Position numbers and translations under genes: made by a program. DNA of 64,000 bases from Hirundichthys speculiger (lineage: Eukaryota; Chordata; Actinopteri; Beloniformes; Exocoetidae), in contig JAGFBZ010000945.1 of assembly GCA_018398805.1 (NCBI GenBank), forward strand, positions 62,001 to 126,000, written 5' to 3'. Position 1 is the stretch's first letter; each line of letters opens with the position of its first letter. Positions 9,842 to 35,546 of this stretch are shown here, one piece after another. Below the pieces are notes generated by a model, which searched no databases, was not told where the DNA came from, and worked only from the letters and a program-made list of their open reading frames with translations.

Positions 9842-12760
9842 CTGTGGTCACGACACAGAGAGCAGAGCGCTCAGTGAGATGGTGAGGGGTTACCAGGAAA
9901 CACAGAAATGAGGGAAACCAGCACAAAGCAGATCCTCAGATCACATAAAACACTCTGCTGCCACCTTCTGGCAGAAGACAGAACAGAAAACAAAAGGTGA
10001 CTTTTCTAAGAAATAAATGCAATACAGAACATGAGGTTGTTGCCGTTTGTTTTCTTTTTTACCTGCTTGCAGACTTCCTGATGATCTTCATCCTGCTGCG
10101 CAGCTTGAACCCCCCAGGGGAGGATGATGGGAAGCCGCCACGTTGAGGCGACGCCTTCGGTCCCTTCTGGTTTCTCTCTGCTGCCCAGTGGAAAGCAGAT
10201 CTGTGAGGAGTCGACGTCGCCGGTCCCGCCACAGCCGCCGAGGTGCCCTGCCCCCCCGCCTTCCACCGGTAACGGCTGCCGAGCGAGGAGCCGCCGCAGC
10301 CGACTCCCTTTTTCAGCTTCGCCGAGGGAGCCGAGGCTGGTTTGAGCTTCTTGGCGGAGTCCGCCTTCTCCATGCTCCTCTGAGGAAGCGTCGGAGCTTT
10401 GGGAGATGGCGGCTTGCGTGGCGTTCTGGCTGGAGCTCCGGCAGATGAGACCCATTTGTACTTGGAGGTCTTGGGGCCGACACTGACTGGGCTGAACTTC
10501 CGGGGCAACTTCTTAGGAGGCGTCCTCTTACTGGGCGCGGCTGAGGAGGTCGTGACTGCGACTCTCGAGACCGGCGCCGGGCCGGACCCAGCTTTGTTCG
10601 AGGGTAAGGAAACCGAGCCGAGCTTCACGTTCTGACTCTTCACCCAAGTGAACTTTGATTTCTTCAAACCAGCTGCATCGACTCTGCTGTGGGACGAGAG
10701 ACTCGAGGAGGGGCGTTGTGACAACCTGAGACGGATCGGGGAGCGCTGGTGTGATGGTCCTGGGTGCCAGAACTGCCACAGATGGGTTAGCGACGGCCCG
10801 GCTGGTGTCAGCGCTGGTCCGACTGGTCAGGGAGAGCTGGTTCTGTAGTTGAGAGCTGCTCTGAGAAGTGGTTGAGGTGCTTGGATCAACTGAAGAGGGA
10901 ACCGCTGAGGAAACCTTCGCTTTCTTTCCCGGCAGCGGTGCATCTCTGCTCGCAGACCGCTGCAAGCTAACGCCCGTCGTACTGGAACCGCGCGTCTCAT
11001 CTGCGTTTAATCGTTCCACGACGCTGCCCAAACGCTCCAGCTCATCGTGTTGAAGATTACGGCCCGATGATAAAGTGCCAGTTCTGTTCAGATCGGTCCC
11101 GCTGGGCAGTGAGACGCTGCAGGAAGCTGCAGCAGCAGAGGGAGCCTCCCACGGAGGAGCGGGGGCTCTTATTTCTCAGAGAGTACGTTTTCCTCCAGCT
11201 GTCGCGGCTCTGGGGGGCGTACGGTCTCCCGCCGGAGCTGTGGGGATGGGCGACGGACGCCCTGAAGCCTCTGCCGCTGGCGGCCGTCGACGTTTCCGGC
11301 TGCCTCTGCGCGGTTCCTGGAAACGGCGCGTCTCCATGGACGCGCTTGTGTTTGTTGATAAGATCTGAAAATGAAAGAATAGGTTGTGATTTAACTTACA
11401 GAGAGGTTACCAAACACATTTCACTTTGTTCAGTGGTATGTAGTAGGGGTGTGAAAAAAAAATCGATTTGGCGATATATCGCGATTTTCTCTGCCACCCA
11501 ATATAATATCGATTTTTTTTAGGAAAATTCATTCATTCACTTAAATGTGAAAAAACACTAATCATAAACAATAAATAGGTTGTTTAGAAGCAAATAGTTT
11601 TGACTCAATTTGTCCTCTGAATGATCAATAACATCTGATGAACATATACAGCAACTTGATTTTTCATCTCTTCTTTTAATTTTGATAATAACTGGGTAGA
11701 ATATCGCAATATATCGCGATATCGTGATAATATCGTATCACGATGCATATCGTATTGCGAGGTCCTTGCCAATACTCACCCCTAATATGTAGTCAACCTA
11801 AATATTTCTGGTTTAGTTTGTGACAATGAAAACATTCAAATTAAAAGGCCGACCAGTTAATTGGTTTGCAGACAAAGCGCACTGATTATTAGACTTAATT
11901 TTTTTATCAAAAAAAAGTTTAACTAATTTGTAGATGACATGCTCTTTATAAACTGTTATAACTTATCATGTAGAGATGAATAAAGACAACTGGCTCAAGA
12001 TAATTAGCCCCTAAAAATCTTGGATCATCACTGAGGCATCAGCTGCTCTGGTTTTTAAAAGTCTGTTACCTGTAATTAAAATATCGTATTCTTATGATCA
12101 GTGTTAGAGCTCAAATAAATGTCACAATTTATTGAACATATGATACCATGATAACTATTTTAGTTTTGTTTTATTATTTTGCCCGAATATACCACTGACA
12201 ACTGCTGATGTCGTTCCTCAGTGGCGTTGTGTCACCACACCTGAATGTCTCAGACCAGCAAACTGAGAAAAACGCCTGCTTTTATAGAGGTGGGTATACA
12301 GGTGATCAACTGATTTCCTTTTTATTACGCCCCGATGAGCAGAAATCAAACAGCAAATCAACGAGTTATGTTTTTCATTAAAATCTCGTCAGAGTCCCTA
12401 CTTTTTTCTTTTTTTCCTTAAGATTAAAATACTTAACTAACTTACAGCGCGCCAACGAAGCACCCACCACCACCAGATACTGATTCCCTAATGAAATCAT
12501 TCATATTTAGTGAGTCGTTTTGGGGTTTTTTTCCAGCTCGTTACAGTTTGTTGGTGCAGCTAGCGGTTAACGCTGGAATTCAAACTGTCAACAAACTGGC
12601 AGGTCGGCGGAACTACGCACAGCTGTGTGGTTAATTAAACTTCAAATGATTTCACCCGCGGTCCGCCACAGTCAGAACCGTTGACGTTCAAGTAAAAGAG
12701 ATGAGCGGACGTACTTTGTAGAAGTTCAATCTGCCTCTTCAGAGCTTCTCTCTCCTCCAT
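9668..12760 (-). CDS. zc3h3: zc3h3, 5' part: zinc finger CCCH-type protein 3
   Basis: In mammals, ZC3H3 is a nuclear CCCH zinc-finger protein involved in mRNA polyadenylation and export. Only its N-terminal half lies in the window, as three exons: 12,715-12,760, 10,063-11,364 and 9,668-9,841. Exon 1 starts MEEREALKRQIELLQ. Exon 2 continues LINKHKRVHGDAPFPGT and SWRKTYSLRN. Further on it carries the family's basic aromatic repeats SKFTWVKS, SKYKWVSS, SRYRWKA and FKLRSRMKIIRKS, in the known order. Exon 3 carries TPGRELVSFGRHKLRRLSP. Splice sites are canonical and join phases are 1 and 2. The frame is broken three times, each by one extra base near a C or G run: close to 11,161-11,165, between about 10,690 and 10,830, and in exon 3 between about 9,730 and 9,841. 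The zinc-finger exons must lie left of the window. Identification is by remembered family sequence features. Confidence 0.85.
10063..11364 (-). CDS. zc3h3: zc3h3 coding exon 2 (large)
   Basis: About 1.3 kb, acceptor TTTTCAG and donor AGCAG-GTAAAA. Low-complexity Ser/Pro-rich sequence with basic K/R-Y-K/R-W repeats. Reading runs through three frames: codon starts move one base further downstream near 11,161-11,165 and again in the 10,690-10,830 interval. The middle frame (about 11,160 to 10,800) shows no motif I know, so its coding status rests on openness alone. Confidence 0.75.
11444..11784. mobile_element. hAT-type MITE in zc3h3 intron 1
   Basis: 341 bp, beginning taggggtgtgaaaaa and ending actcacccctA. 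Flanks gtatgtag and atatgtag agree at 7 of 8 bases. It is rich in ATATCG repeats. An inverted relative lies at 36,637-36,984 and a fragment near 26,718-26,810. Confidence 0.7.
11785..12714. other. zc3h3 intron 1, no feature
   Basis: AT-rich intronic sequence between the MITE and coding exon 1. Nothing recognised. Confidence 0.5.
12715..12760 (-). CDS. zc3h3: zc3h3 coding exon 1
   Basis: Fifteen codons plus one base, reading MEEREALKRQIELLQ. The ATG complement is at 12,758-12,760 and the donor is GTACGT. The short N-terminal coiled segment matches the known start of ZC3H3, which fixes the start codon. Confidence 0.85.
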
Positions 12761-12892
12761 GTTTACGACCAAAACGCCTCCTCATCAATAAGCGACGGCA
12801 AAGCTTCCGGATGACGTAAAATCATGCTGACCAATCATGAAAAAAAGGTAGCGCCCTTACTGTTGTCTTACAGGTTTTGATGATTAAAATTA

Positions 12893-13008
12893 AAATAAAA
12901 AAATAAAATAAAATAAAATAAAATAAAACAAAATAAAATAAAATAAAATAAAATAAGATAAAATAAAATAAAATAAAACAAAATAAAATAAAACAAAATA
13001 AAATAAAA
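12893..13008. repeat. (AAAAT)n microsatellite
   Basis: About 23 units of aaaat with occasional aaaac and agat variants. Confidence 0.95.
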
Positions 13009-13291
13009 CATCTGAAATTCTTACTTACATAAACTTGAAATTTATAAAGTAGGTAAACTTTTGTCAATCTTTAAAGTTGTCAAATTTGTTTTCTGTGAAC
13101 TCAATGAACTCTTAAATGAGCTTAAACACCTTATAAACTTGCAAATTTAAAATTCGCAACCGAAGTTCTGGTAAAACTGATCAAATTTGCTTAATAAAGG
13201 GTGGACTTGGGCCTCTACGTGGGGGCAGTGGTTAGGGCGGCAGCCGTCGCGGGTTCGACTCCCGGCTCTTCCCCGTTCTCTATGCCCCCTT

Positions 13292-13297
<6 letters not shown>

Positions 13298-13344
<47 letters not shown>
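13298..13344. repeat. (CT)n microsatellite
   Basis: Uninterrupted dinucleotide tract of about 23 units, preceded by a Gly/Ser-codon-like unique segment with no coding support. Confidence 0.95.
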
Positions 13345-13346
<2 letters not shown>

Positions 13347-13899
13347 GAATCAAGAATATAGAAGTCTTCGGGTTGGGCTGTGTGCCTGTAAGACACTTCT
13401 GTGGGAACAGTTACACCTTAGTACCGAGACGCGCTGCTGTCAGTCAGCAGATTTGAAAACAACAGCGTTTCTTTAAACATATTCTCTCGTCTTGAGGCTT
13501 TTTTTTTTTTTTCAAAACAGCTATAGCCTCTCGAGGAAAACCCCCACTACTTTACTCAAGGAGTTGTCGATGAGCTTTGAAAAGTTAACCCTGGAGTGGC
13601 TGCGACGGTGACGGTGGAACTGGAATAAAATGAAAGAGGAAGTGAAAGTTTAGGCAGCTAAAATAAAAAACAGACGCTACGGCAGAGAAGTAACCTCCAA
13701 AGGTCCCAAGGTAACGATATTTATGTGAGATAACGTATAATGAAGTGTTCCAGAAGTGCCTGAGTTACGAAACGTGATGTAACGTCAGCTCTGGTTTGAG
13801 TTTATTTGGTGAATTTAGTTGTCATGTAGCGAGCTAGCTTGGTCACCATGTTGTCTGTCCGTCTGCTCAGGTATCCACGACCCTTCTGACCTCAGCAAC

Positions 13900-27423
<13,524 letters not shown>

Positions 27424-28030
27424 CGCCTCTGAACTCTCTCGCTCTTTCTTATTTCACTGTTTCTGGATTTAAATTTTTTTTTTCTTTTCTATTTTATAGA
27501 CGTCTTGAAATACAAATATATATATTTAATTACATGAATGGATATAAATAATCTCTGACAGTGAAGAGACAGGGTTGCCAGGTCTGAATAATTTAAGGCA
27601 AAGAAAAAGGGGAAAACTGACACAAAAACGCGACAGTCTTTAATCTGTAATAAACATTTACGTCACTGTAATTGTTCAGATTCTGAGTTTTCTGCTTTTA
27701 CGGCTCCTGCAGGGAGTTTAAAACGAGTTTGTGAGCGGAGCAGACGGGGTGATAATTCCTCAGCGTGTTCGTAAATGCTGTTAATTTGTTCTGAGAGCTT
27801 ATTTTATAATCCACGTCAGGAGATGAAACGTCGCCTCTTCGGGAGGAAAACGCTCTTTTGCATTCCGCCGTGTCCGGTGTGACGGGAACATCCCGGAACG
27901 CCGGTCGGATCTGCGCTGGGATCAGTTCTCAGCTCCTGTCCAGACTTTTTTTTTTTTTTTTCTTATTGTCGCTCGTGTTTTCGTTGCTTCTGCTTGTAAC
28001 GTTCAGTTCAATGAACAAATAAACACAAAT
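27424..28030 (+). promoter_or_regulatory. cyldl: 3' UTR and polyadenylation signals of CYLD-like gene
   Basis: AATAAA hexamers occur at 27,649-27,654 and 28,018-28,023 on the coding strand, 226 and 595 bp past the stop. The second is followed by GT-rich text (cagtttgtcttttctgttg). Either could be used. Confidence 0.55.
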
Positions 28031-28454
28031 GATCAACGGCGTCAGTTTGTCTTTTCTGTTGAAGGAAGATGGGCGTCCGTGCTTTGGGGACGGGTTCCTA
28101 TGGAGCCCCATTTGGGTCATAATTCAATGAATAAATAAGTATTATTATGAAATATTCTAATTATGTCCGAGGACTTCACGCTCGGTTGCATCAGCGGATC
28201 ACTTCTTTGACCTCTGACCCAGCATATGCTCTCCTGATGGAGCTGAAACAGCAGCTGAAATTATTACTGAACTGGATTATTTCCGAACTAACAGCACTGG
28301 TGACGTTGGGGGAATCAAACGTTGCCCCGCGGATCCATCACACGCTCCTGCACAGGAAGCTCTGGTACAGCGAGGGAAAAATCGGTTGGAAAGAGATGAG
28401 AGTTTGTTTTTTTATGAATTTGCATTGTATGAACCTTGAGTACGGAATTGAATC
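28031..28454. repeat. Segment duplicated at 32,365-32,500
   Basis: About 28,253-28,385 (gaaattattactgaactgg, then gcggatccatcacacgctcc and acaggaagctctgg) matches 32,365-32,500 with small differences and an extra piece in the second. It marks an unclassified dispersed repeat or a local duplication. Confidence 0.65.
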
Positions 28455-29945
28455 CGGACTGGACTGAACCAGAGTAAACTGGACTGAACTCATAACTAAA
28501 TCGGATTGAACCGGACTAAACTGGATTTAGCTGGACTGAACTGGACTGAACCAGACTGAACCATATTAAACTGGACTGAAACAGACTGAACCGGGCTAAA
28601 CGACTAAACTGGACCGAACCGGACTGAACCAGACTGAACTGGACTGAACTGGACTGAACCAGACTTAACCGAATAAACCGGACTGAACTGGACTGAACCA
28701 GACTGAAATGGACTGAACTATAGTGAATTGGACTGAACCTGACTGAACCAGACTGACCTGGACTGAACTATAGTGAACTGGACTGAACCGGACTTAACTG
28801 GACTGAACCGACTGACTAAACGACTAAACTGGACTGAACCGGACTAACTGACTGAACCAGACTGAACCGAATAAACCGGACTGAACTGGACTGAACCAGA
28901 CTGAAATGGACTGAACTAAGTGAATTGAACTGACTGAACCTGACTGAACCAGACTGACCTGGACTGAACTATAGTGAACTGGACTGAACCGGACTTAACT
29001 GGACTGAACCGGACTAAACGACTAAACTGGACTGAACCGGACTGAACTGGACTCAACCAGACTGAACTGGACTGAACCAGACTGAACCGGACTGAACTGG
29101 ACTGAACCAGACTGAACTGGACAGAACCAGACTGAACCGGACTGAACTGGACTGAACCAGACTGAACCGAATAAACCGGACTGAACTGGACTGAACCAGA
29201 TTGAACTGGACTGAACCAGACTAAACTGGACTGAACCAGACTGAAATAGACTGAACCGAATAAACCGGACTGGACTTGACTGAACCGGATTGAACTGGAC
29301 TGAACAAGACTAAACTAGACTGAACCGGACTGAAATGGACTGTACTGGACTGAACCGAATAAACTGGACTGAAATGGACTGAACCGGACTAAGCCAGACT
29401 GAACCAGACTGAACTGGATGGAACTGGACTGAACCAGACTGAACGGGAATAAACCGGACTGAACTGGACTGAACTGAACAGGACTGAACTGGACTGGACT
29501 AGACTGAACCGGACTGAACCGGACTAAACTGGACTGAGCTGGACTAAACTGGACTGAACTGGACTGAACCAGACTGAAATGGACTGAACTGGACTGAACA
29601 AGACTAAACTAGACTGAGCTGGACTAAACCGGACTGAACTGGACTGAACCAGACTGAAATGGACTGAACTGGACTGAACAAGACTAAACTAGACTGAGCT
29701 GGACTAAACCGGACTGAACTGGACTGAACCAGACTGAAATGGACTGAACTGGACTGAACAAGACTAAACTAGACTGAACTGGACTGAACCGGACTGAACT
29801 GGACTGGACCAGACTAAATCGGACTAAACTGGACTGAGATGGACTGAACCAGACTGAAATGGACTGAACCAAATATACCGGACTGAACCAGACTGAACTG
29901 GTCTGAACTGGTCTGAACTGGTATTAACTGATATTAATCTCCTTC
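28455..29945. repeat. 10-bp minisatellite (GGACTGAACY)n, array 1
   Basis: About 1.5 kb of ggactgaact/ggactgaacc/agactgaac units. The period is almost always ten bases, with occasional ggactaaac and gaataaacc variants. Local higher-order copies recur at about 29,550-29,790. A second array in the same orientation lies at 35,547-36,265. ORFs inside are repeat artefacts. Confidence 0.95.
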
Positions 29946-30588
29946 AGGAGTCGGTGAGGACGAACCTGATTCCAGAAGTTATTCATCATTTTTGGGGAAC
30001 CGGTGACCTCACAGACAGACCCCGTCTTTATTCCCTGATCCAGGAGGGAAGTCTTTGCTCAGCCATCTTCATGTCCACGTGTGTTGTGCACGTGCTGGTG
30101 TACGGTGGGAAAAACTGGCCTGGTGTTCATGCCGGACACAAACTGAGCGCTTCGACTCCAGCAGATGGAAATCTACCGCTGACGGCTGCTCTCCTGCTGG
30201 AAAGCTGCTGAAATGATCTTTTTTTTTTACGCAGGAGTCAAACCGTCTTTCGCCTTACGTCTCACTGCAGTGGAGCCCAGAACCTGCAGGACGTCCAGGA
30301 CGTGGACCGCTGGTTCAGCCCGAAGTCTTCAAGGCCGTTCAGGGTCTCAGTCCATCTGCTCCGGAGCTGTTGGTGAAGTTCAGCTGCTCATCAACTCCAG
30401 GCTGCAGGGCAGAACCGAGCCATCGGTTCCACGGGTAATTAAACACTTTCATCACCATTAAAGAGCCATTATCTTAGTTTGGTTTTATTTATTTATTCTG
30501 TTTTTTTTCCCCTTTGGCTGTAAATGTGGTCGACAAGTAAAACCAGGACATTTTTGTAACAAAAGAGTGATTTTAAAATAAGCAGATA
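29946..30588. other. Unassigned unique sequence, weak exon-like segment
   Basis: 30,231-30,431 lies between a possible acceptor (ttttacgcag) and a possible donor (cacgg-gtaatt), and one frame is open. The peptide matches nothing I know, so I do not call a gene. Confidence 0.25.
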
Positions 30589-31749
30589 CAGTGATCCCTC
30601 GCCAATTCACGCTTTAAGTTCCATGTTCTGTTTTAGTTATTCGCAGATTTTTTTCAGAAATATATAATATAAAAAAAATCAAGAAAAAAATTGTGGAAAC
30701 ATCACAGGATGTTGTGCGCGTTCTCTCACAGTGAAGAAATGTGAGCCAGCCTGGCCCCTTTAAGAAGGTGGCCTTATGGGTAATGGTGTGGCCTTATGGG
30801 TAATGTAGTGTGTGTGTCGTGGGACGGCAGAATCAATCAATCAATCAAATCAAAATCAAATCCTTTATTGTCACTGTTCACATTGTTACCAACATTAACT
30901 GTGAAAATCAGTTTAGCAGCTCCACATGGCAGCAGGAGAGAGAAACAAGAAAAAACACAAAAGCACGATATCACAATAAACAATATGAAAACAATATAAA
31001 ATATAAAATATAAAATATTTACAAGGTATAAAAAAAAAGGAGATGGCTATGATAAATAAAATGGGTATGATAAATACGGGTATCAGTGTTATTATTTACA
31101 GCAGGTATAAATAAAATGGGTATGAAAAATACAGGTATCTTTTATTATTTACAGCAGGTAGGTGTCTTTGGGGGGAAGGGATATTGCACTTGGTCGTCAG
31201 TGTGACCATTGTCAGTCTTAGAGTGGGGGGTGGGGGTGATGGCTGTTTGACGGCCTGGGGGAAGAAGCTGTTAATGAGTCTTGTAGTTCTGGCTTTGAGA
31301 GAGCGGAATCTCTTTCCAGAGGGAAGGGGCAGAATAGGGCATAGGGGTGTGTGAGGGATCTTGCTGATGTTTCTGGCCTTCTTTTTCAGTCGGCCAGTGT
31401 AAATGTCTCTGAGGGGGGGGAGTGTGGTTCCAATGATTGTCTCCGCCGTCCTCACCACCCGCTGCAGGTCCTTCCTGTCCTTGGCAGTGCAGCTGGTGAA
31501 CCACACTGTAGAATGAAAACGAGGTTAGATGAAAGAGCGGTTTGTTTACTACGGTTCAGAGACCAGAGGCTGTGAAGGTAACAGAAAGACCACAGTTGAG
31601 CCTTTGTCTTGTTTCGCTACTTTTTTGAGGTTTTTAAATATATTTTAAACACATTATTTAGGCTCGGGGGGCTCAGACTACAGTTCTTGGATTTTGATTT
31701 TCACGGGGGGTGCCGGTCCCCATTAACCGCGAAAAATAAGGGATCACTG
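30589..31749. mobile_element. pogo/Tigger-like MITE, copy 2 (inverted, interrupted)
   Basis: Flanked by TA, with CAGTGATCCCTCGCC on the left and AAGGGATCACTG on the right. Same family as 1,365-1,924 in reverse orientation. A LINE fragment of about 680 bp interrupts it, with agaat repeated at both junctions. Confidence 0.85.
30832..31510 (-). pseudogene. 5'-truncated LINE 3' end
   Basis: The minus-strand ORF (31,506-31,096) reads WFTSCTAKDRKDLQRVVRTA, LPPLRDIYTGRLKKKARNI and FFPQAVK. This is the C-terminal tail of reverse-transcriptase proteins of fish non-LTR elements. The 3' UTR ends in (TTGA)n, complementary to aatcaatcaatc at 30,831. Only the tail is present. Confidence 0.75.
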
Positions 31750-32568
31750 TAAACACAAGCAGTTTGACTGTTTATTTCATTCTAATTTAATAAATATTAA
31801 AGATATGACAAATAAATATAAAATGTAATTTTATCAATAAATTCAATTATTAAAAAGGTAATTTTTTTTTTTTTAAACAAATTAAAAAAATTGAAATAAC
31901 TGACTTGGCCAAGATTACTTTAATTATAGGTTCTGAATAAATTAAAAAATCTGGTAAAATGACACCATGAACTATACAGCTGAGGTGAAATAGCTAACCC
32001 ACGATAACGCTACTAACTGAGCTGACGTGGCCGGGTCCCGCGTCCAGGCCGGCTTGCTCCGCCCACTTCCGGATGAATCGAGGTCGGGCTTGCATCAGTC
32101 CCTCCTCGTTCAACGCCATGCAGAGGGACAAAATAGGTGTCTTTCAGAAAACCTCCAGGTGACATCACAGCAGCTTTGTCCAGTTGCTTTTATACGGTCT
32201 GTGGCGTTTCCTGCCACCAGTGCTGATGCACGCATGGCGCCCTCTGGAGGTCAGCCACATCTCCCTCTGCTACACTTCCAACTGTCCAACAAACAGCTGG
32301 TGTTTATTTTGATTTAATTTCGCATCCGTTTATTCAGGCTCAGACGTCTTTTTGGATTTACAGTCATGAATTATTACTGAACCGGATTCTTTCCGAAGGA
32401 ACAGCTCTGGTGACGTTGTGGGGGAATCAAACGTTGCTTGGGCCTCTAACGTTGTCCCGCGGATCCATCCCACGCTCGTGCACAGGAAGCTCTGGTTCGG
32501 CGGGAGCAGACAGGACCGTGAACGAGAAAGTGCACATCTGCTGGTGCACGCTTAAACTGCGCTGGATA
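31750..32568. other. Unassigned; includes second copy of duplicated segment
   Basis: AT-rich to about 31,960, then unique sequence. 32,365-32,500 repeats 28,253-28,385. No gene evidence. Confidence 0.45.
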
Positions 32569-33865
32569 TGGCAAGCCGTTTTAACATAAAATAGTTAAAC
32601 TGTATATGAATTGGAGATATCCACAATTCAATTCTTCCTATCCAAAAATAACATTTCAGATATTCACAATATCATTCTTACTAGGACAAATGACGTCACT
32701 TTTCCCATTTATGTGTTTGGGGTTTGATTACAGATAGTCGTAATCCATTAACAGATATCTATAACTCACAATGCAGATATCTGCAACTGATTTACGACTA
32801 TCCTTATTTCCATTTAAAAATATCTACATCAATTCTAGATATCTCCAAACACTGTTAATTCAAGCTATCTACGTTTGTATATCAAGATATCTTAAATTGA
32901 AAATTTTACCTAGCTAGAATAACATTGTTGATATCTTGAATTGGAATTATGACTAGTCAAAATTAAGTTGTTGATATCTCTAACTGAAATTATGGATAGT
33001 CATAATTCATACGTAGATATCTATCATCGGATTGAAGATATCTTGAAAAGGAACTTTTATTAGAGATATCTCGTATTCAGGATATCTTTAAACCCGATTC
33101 TTGCTAGTCAGAATGTAATTGCAGATATCTTGTATTAGAGTTTCGACTAGGCGAAATGACATTGCGGATATCTGTGGAAAGTGAGCGGGAAAAGAAAAGT
33201 GAAAAAAATGTGAGGCGGGGCTTGGTACTGAATCAAAGCCATTAAAACCATCGACCGCTACTGTAACTCTGTTTCTCCAGCTAGCCAGCTGAAATACTAG
33301 CAGGACTTTTTACTGTTTCTCACGATGACCGAGCAACGGGGGGCTGAAGTTGGCGTGTTTGACCGGGTTTTTAACGCCACAGCACGACAGGAGCTAACGG
33401 CCAGAAATGGAGAGGAATTACTCTGAAACTTTGGTTGACTGAGCCAATAGCCAATAGAAAGCTAGCCAATAATAAGTAACGAATTGGACACCTCGCATTA
33501 GCAAAGTCTTACTCAACAATTCTGACTAGTCACAATTACGTTTGAGATATTTTTAACTTTCATCATGACTAGTCAAACCTGAATTAAATATATCTGTAAT
33601 TATCATTGAGGATGTGTGACGAGTCGAGTGGTGCGTTAAGTGACGTCATTTCGGATATCTGTAATTCAGTTTTGACTAGACAAAAATGAATTACAGATAT
33701 CTCTAAATGTACTTTTGACTAGGCAGAATTAATTTACAGATATCTTTAATTAATATTCCTACTGGCCATTATAAAATTATGACTAGTCAAAATTAAATTA
33801 TTGATATCTATAATGCTAATTCCGGATAGTAAAACCTAACTATTTTATGTTAAAAGGGCTTGCCA
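32569..33865. mobile_element. TA-flanked transposon full of GATATC and GACTAGTCA motifs
   Basis: 1,297 bp flanked by TA. The inverted termini begin TGGCAAGCC and continue into ttttaacataaaatagtta on both sides. The interior carries at least seventeen GATATC palindromes alternating with gactagtca-like motifs, except for a central unique part (about 33,180-33,480). No transposase is evident. The TA site suggests the Tc1/mariner group, but the internal structure is unusual. Confidence 0.75.
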
Positions 33866-34305
33866 TAGCCGGAGGCCGCGCGTCCTCGACGGGGTCTGAA
33901 ATGTCCGTTGCACTTACGGTGCAACAAAACGCTGCTTCACCGACTCTGAGGCGTCACGCCAGCCTCGGCTTGATCAGTGGAGGAGTCACGTGACCCGAAT
34001 GCTCAACATCTCCCTTCATTAAGGCGATCGATCCCTCCCTCTCATCTTTCTTGCAAACGGTGCCTCGCTGGATATTAGTCTTCGCGCCGGACGCTTTTGA
34101 TCCTCCCTTTGTCTCGGTGCTTTCGGCAGCCCGGGTGACCTCTACGCTCTGAGTGACCTCCAGCTAGTCAGGAGTGCTGAGCTGTGATGAGCTGGGCCCC
34201 CCCCCTCTATACTCCAGGGCCCCGGCCCCTGCAGGGGGAGCAGCCTTGAGTCTTAATGCAGCCTCCACTTTAATCCACCTCCATCAGCATATTCACCCTG
34301 ATGCT

Positions 34306-34336
<31 letters not shown>

Positions 34337-34680
34337 TGATCGTGCATGTGTGCGTTTACATAAAGAGGAGAGTTGTGTTTGTTTGAGCAGGTTAGCTGAT
34401 CTACTGCTGGAAGGATGATAACACAATAAAACAAACAGAGCCCCGAGGAGAGCTCTTTTTCTTCCCTTCATCAAAGTCAACATGACATTTGTGGTCTGGC
34501 TGCACGGAAAGAACCGCCGGTCTGGAGTTATGCAGGCAGAGATACAGTATCACGTCCGTGTCCTGCAGGAATTGAATAAAAAAAAAAAACAGAAGAAGAC
34601 TGTTATTTTGCCGTTAATCCCTGAGCCGACGGTGCTGCAACATGGAAGTTTAGCAAACCGCTGTCTTACCGGAATTAGTT
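33866..34680. promoter_or_regulatory. Candidate regulatory block
   Basis: 33,990-34,300 is unique and non-coding, with motifs such as aaggcgatcgatccctc and ttaatccacctccatcagc, and ends at a poly(A) of about 26 (34,307-34,332). It resembles other conserved blocks in the window. Conservation not tested. Confidence 0.3.
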
Positions 34681-35546
34681 AGGGGTGCACCGTAGCTATC
34701 GGGCCGATAACAGGAAATTATGACGTCATTCCGATAAGTCCGATATCACGACGAATAGCTCCGATAACATATATATTTTAGTCAACACAGCAGTGTCTCG
34801 CTCCCTCTGAGTCTTGAATGACCGGCAGTGAATGTTATGTTCAAGTTACGTCGGCATAATCAGAAAAACGATTACTCAATAAGGAAAATCAAGAATACCC
34901 CCTCATGCCAGAAAACAACTCGTTAACTCGGTCATAATTTTAGTAGTTGCTAACTTGAATCGATATTCGCAGTATTTTGTTACACATAAAAAAGAAAAAA
35001 AAATACAAAAGGCTGAAAGAACGACGAGCAAACGAGGGAACGTGGGAATTTACGTTACACCTTGAATGCAGCCCGCAGCACAGCGTACTGATCACAACAA
35101 ACATGGCGGCGTGGAACTTTGTTAAAGTTTCAGAAGAAGATAGTTTGGTGGTTATTTGTGACGAATCCTCCGAGTGAATTCTACGAGGAGGGAAGCACAA
35201 GCTTTAATACGTAAAACCTGATCAGCCACCTACAACATAACAATCACTTCCATGGAGTTGTGAAATCATGCTAACGTGAGCTAATGCTAACGTGTGCAAG
35301 CCAGCAGCAGTCTCCCCTCACTCATCTCTCTCATCTAAAGCTTCCATGAGAAGCTTTAGATGAGAGAAAAAAAAAATCACTGAACCTCATTTACTTTAAT
35401 TAAAGGTATTTATTTAAATGGAACCACAAGTCAAAATCCTTTAAATGTTAATCTTTTTCAGTTTGTAATTTTGATGCATGTATTTCCATCAGTTCAAGGA
35501 GCCTTTATTTTTTTTTATATCAGTCAGTAATGCACCTATTTAAGTT
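34681..35546. repeat. MITE family A, copy 2 (truncated by minisatellite)
   Basis: Begins taggggtgcaccgtagctat and follows copy 1 closely, including the 24-codon ORF at 35,104-35,178. It stops abruptly after cacctatttaagtt, where the 10-bp array begins. Copy 1 continues past that point. Confidence 0.85.

Larger units (their letters stand above)
12761..13899. promoter_or_regulatory. Head-to-head intergenic interval zc3h3/CYLD-like
   Basis: The two start codons diverge from this 1.1-kb interval, so both promoters must lie in or near it. It holds (AAAAT)n at about 12,893-13,008 and (CT)n at about 13,298-13,344. The segment cccaag-gtaacg (13,705-13,716) could be the donor of a 5' UTR exon of the CYLD-like gene, paired with the acceptor tctgctcag at 13,862-13,870. 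No TATA box is obvious. Confidence 0.5.

Noticed and set aside
10690..10830. A small intron explaining the second zc3h3 frame change
   Set aside because: The only GT-AG pair bridging the change would be about 41 bp, too short for a vertebrate intron, and the known exon is continuous there.
10124..11522. Plus-strand ORFs opposite zc3h3
   Set aside because: They are antisense shadows of the Ser/Pro-rich zc3h3 exon 2, without known motifs.
28455..29945. 10-bp array considered as a protein-repeat gene
   Set aside because: A 10-bp period shifts frame every unit. No long frame is kept except by accident.
30231..30431. Possible isolated exon
   Set aside because: Acceptor- and donor-like ends exist, but the peptide matches no family I know and no partner exon is visible.
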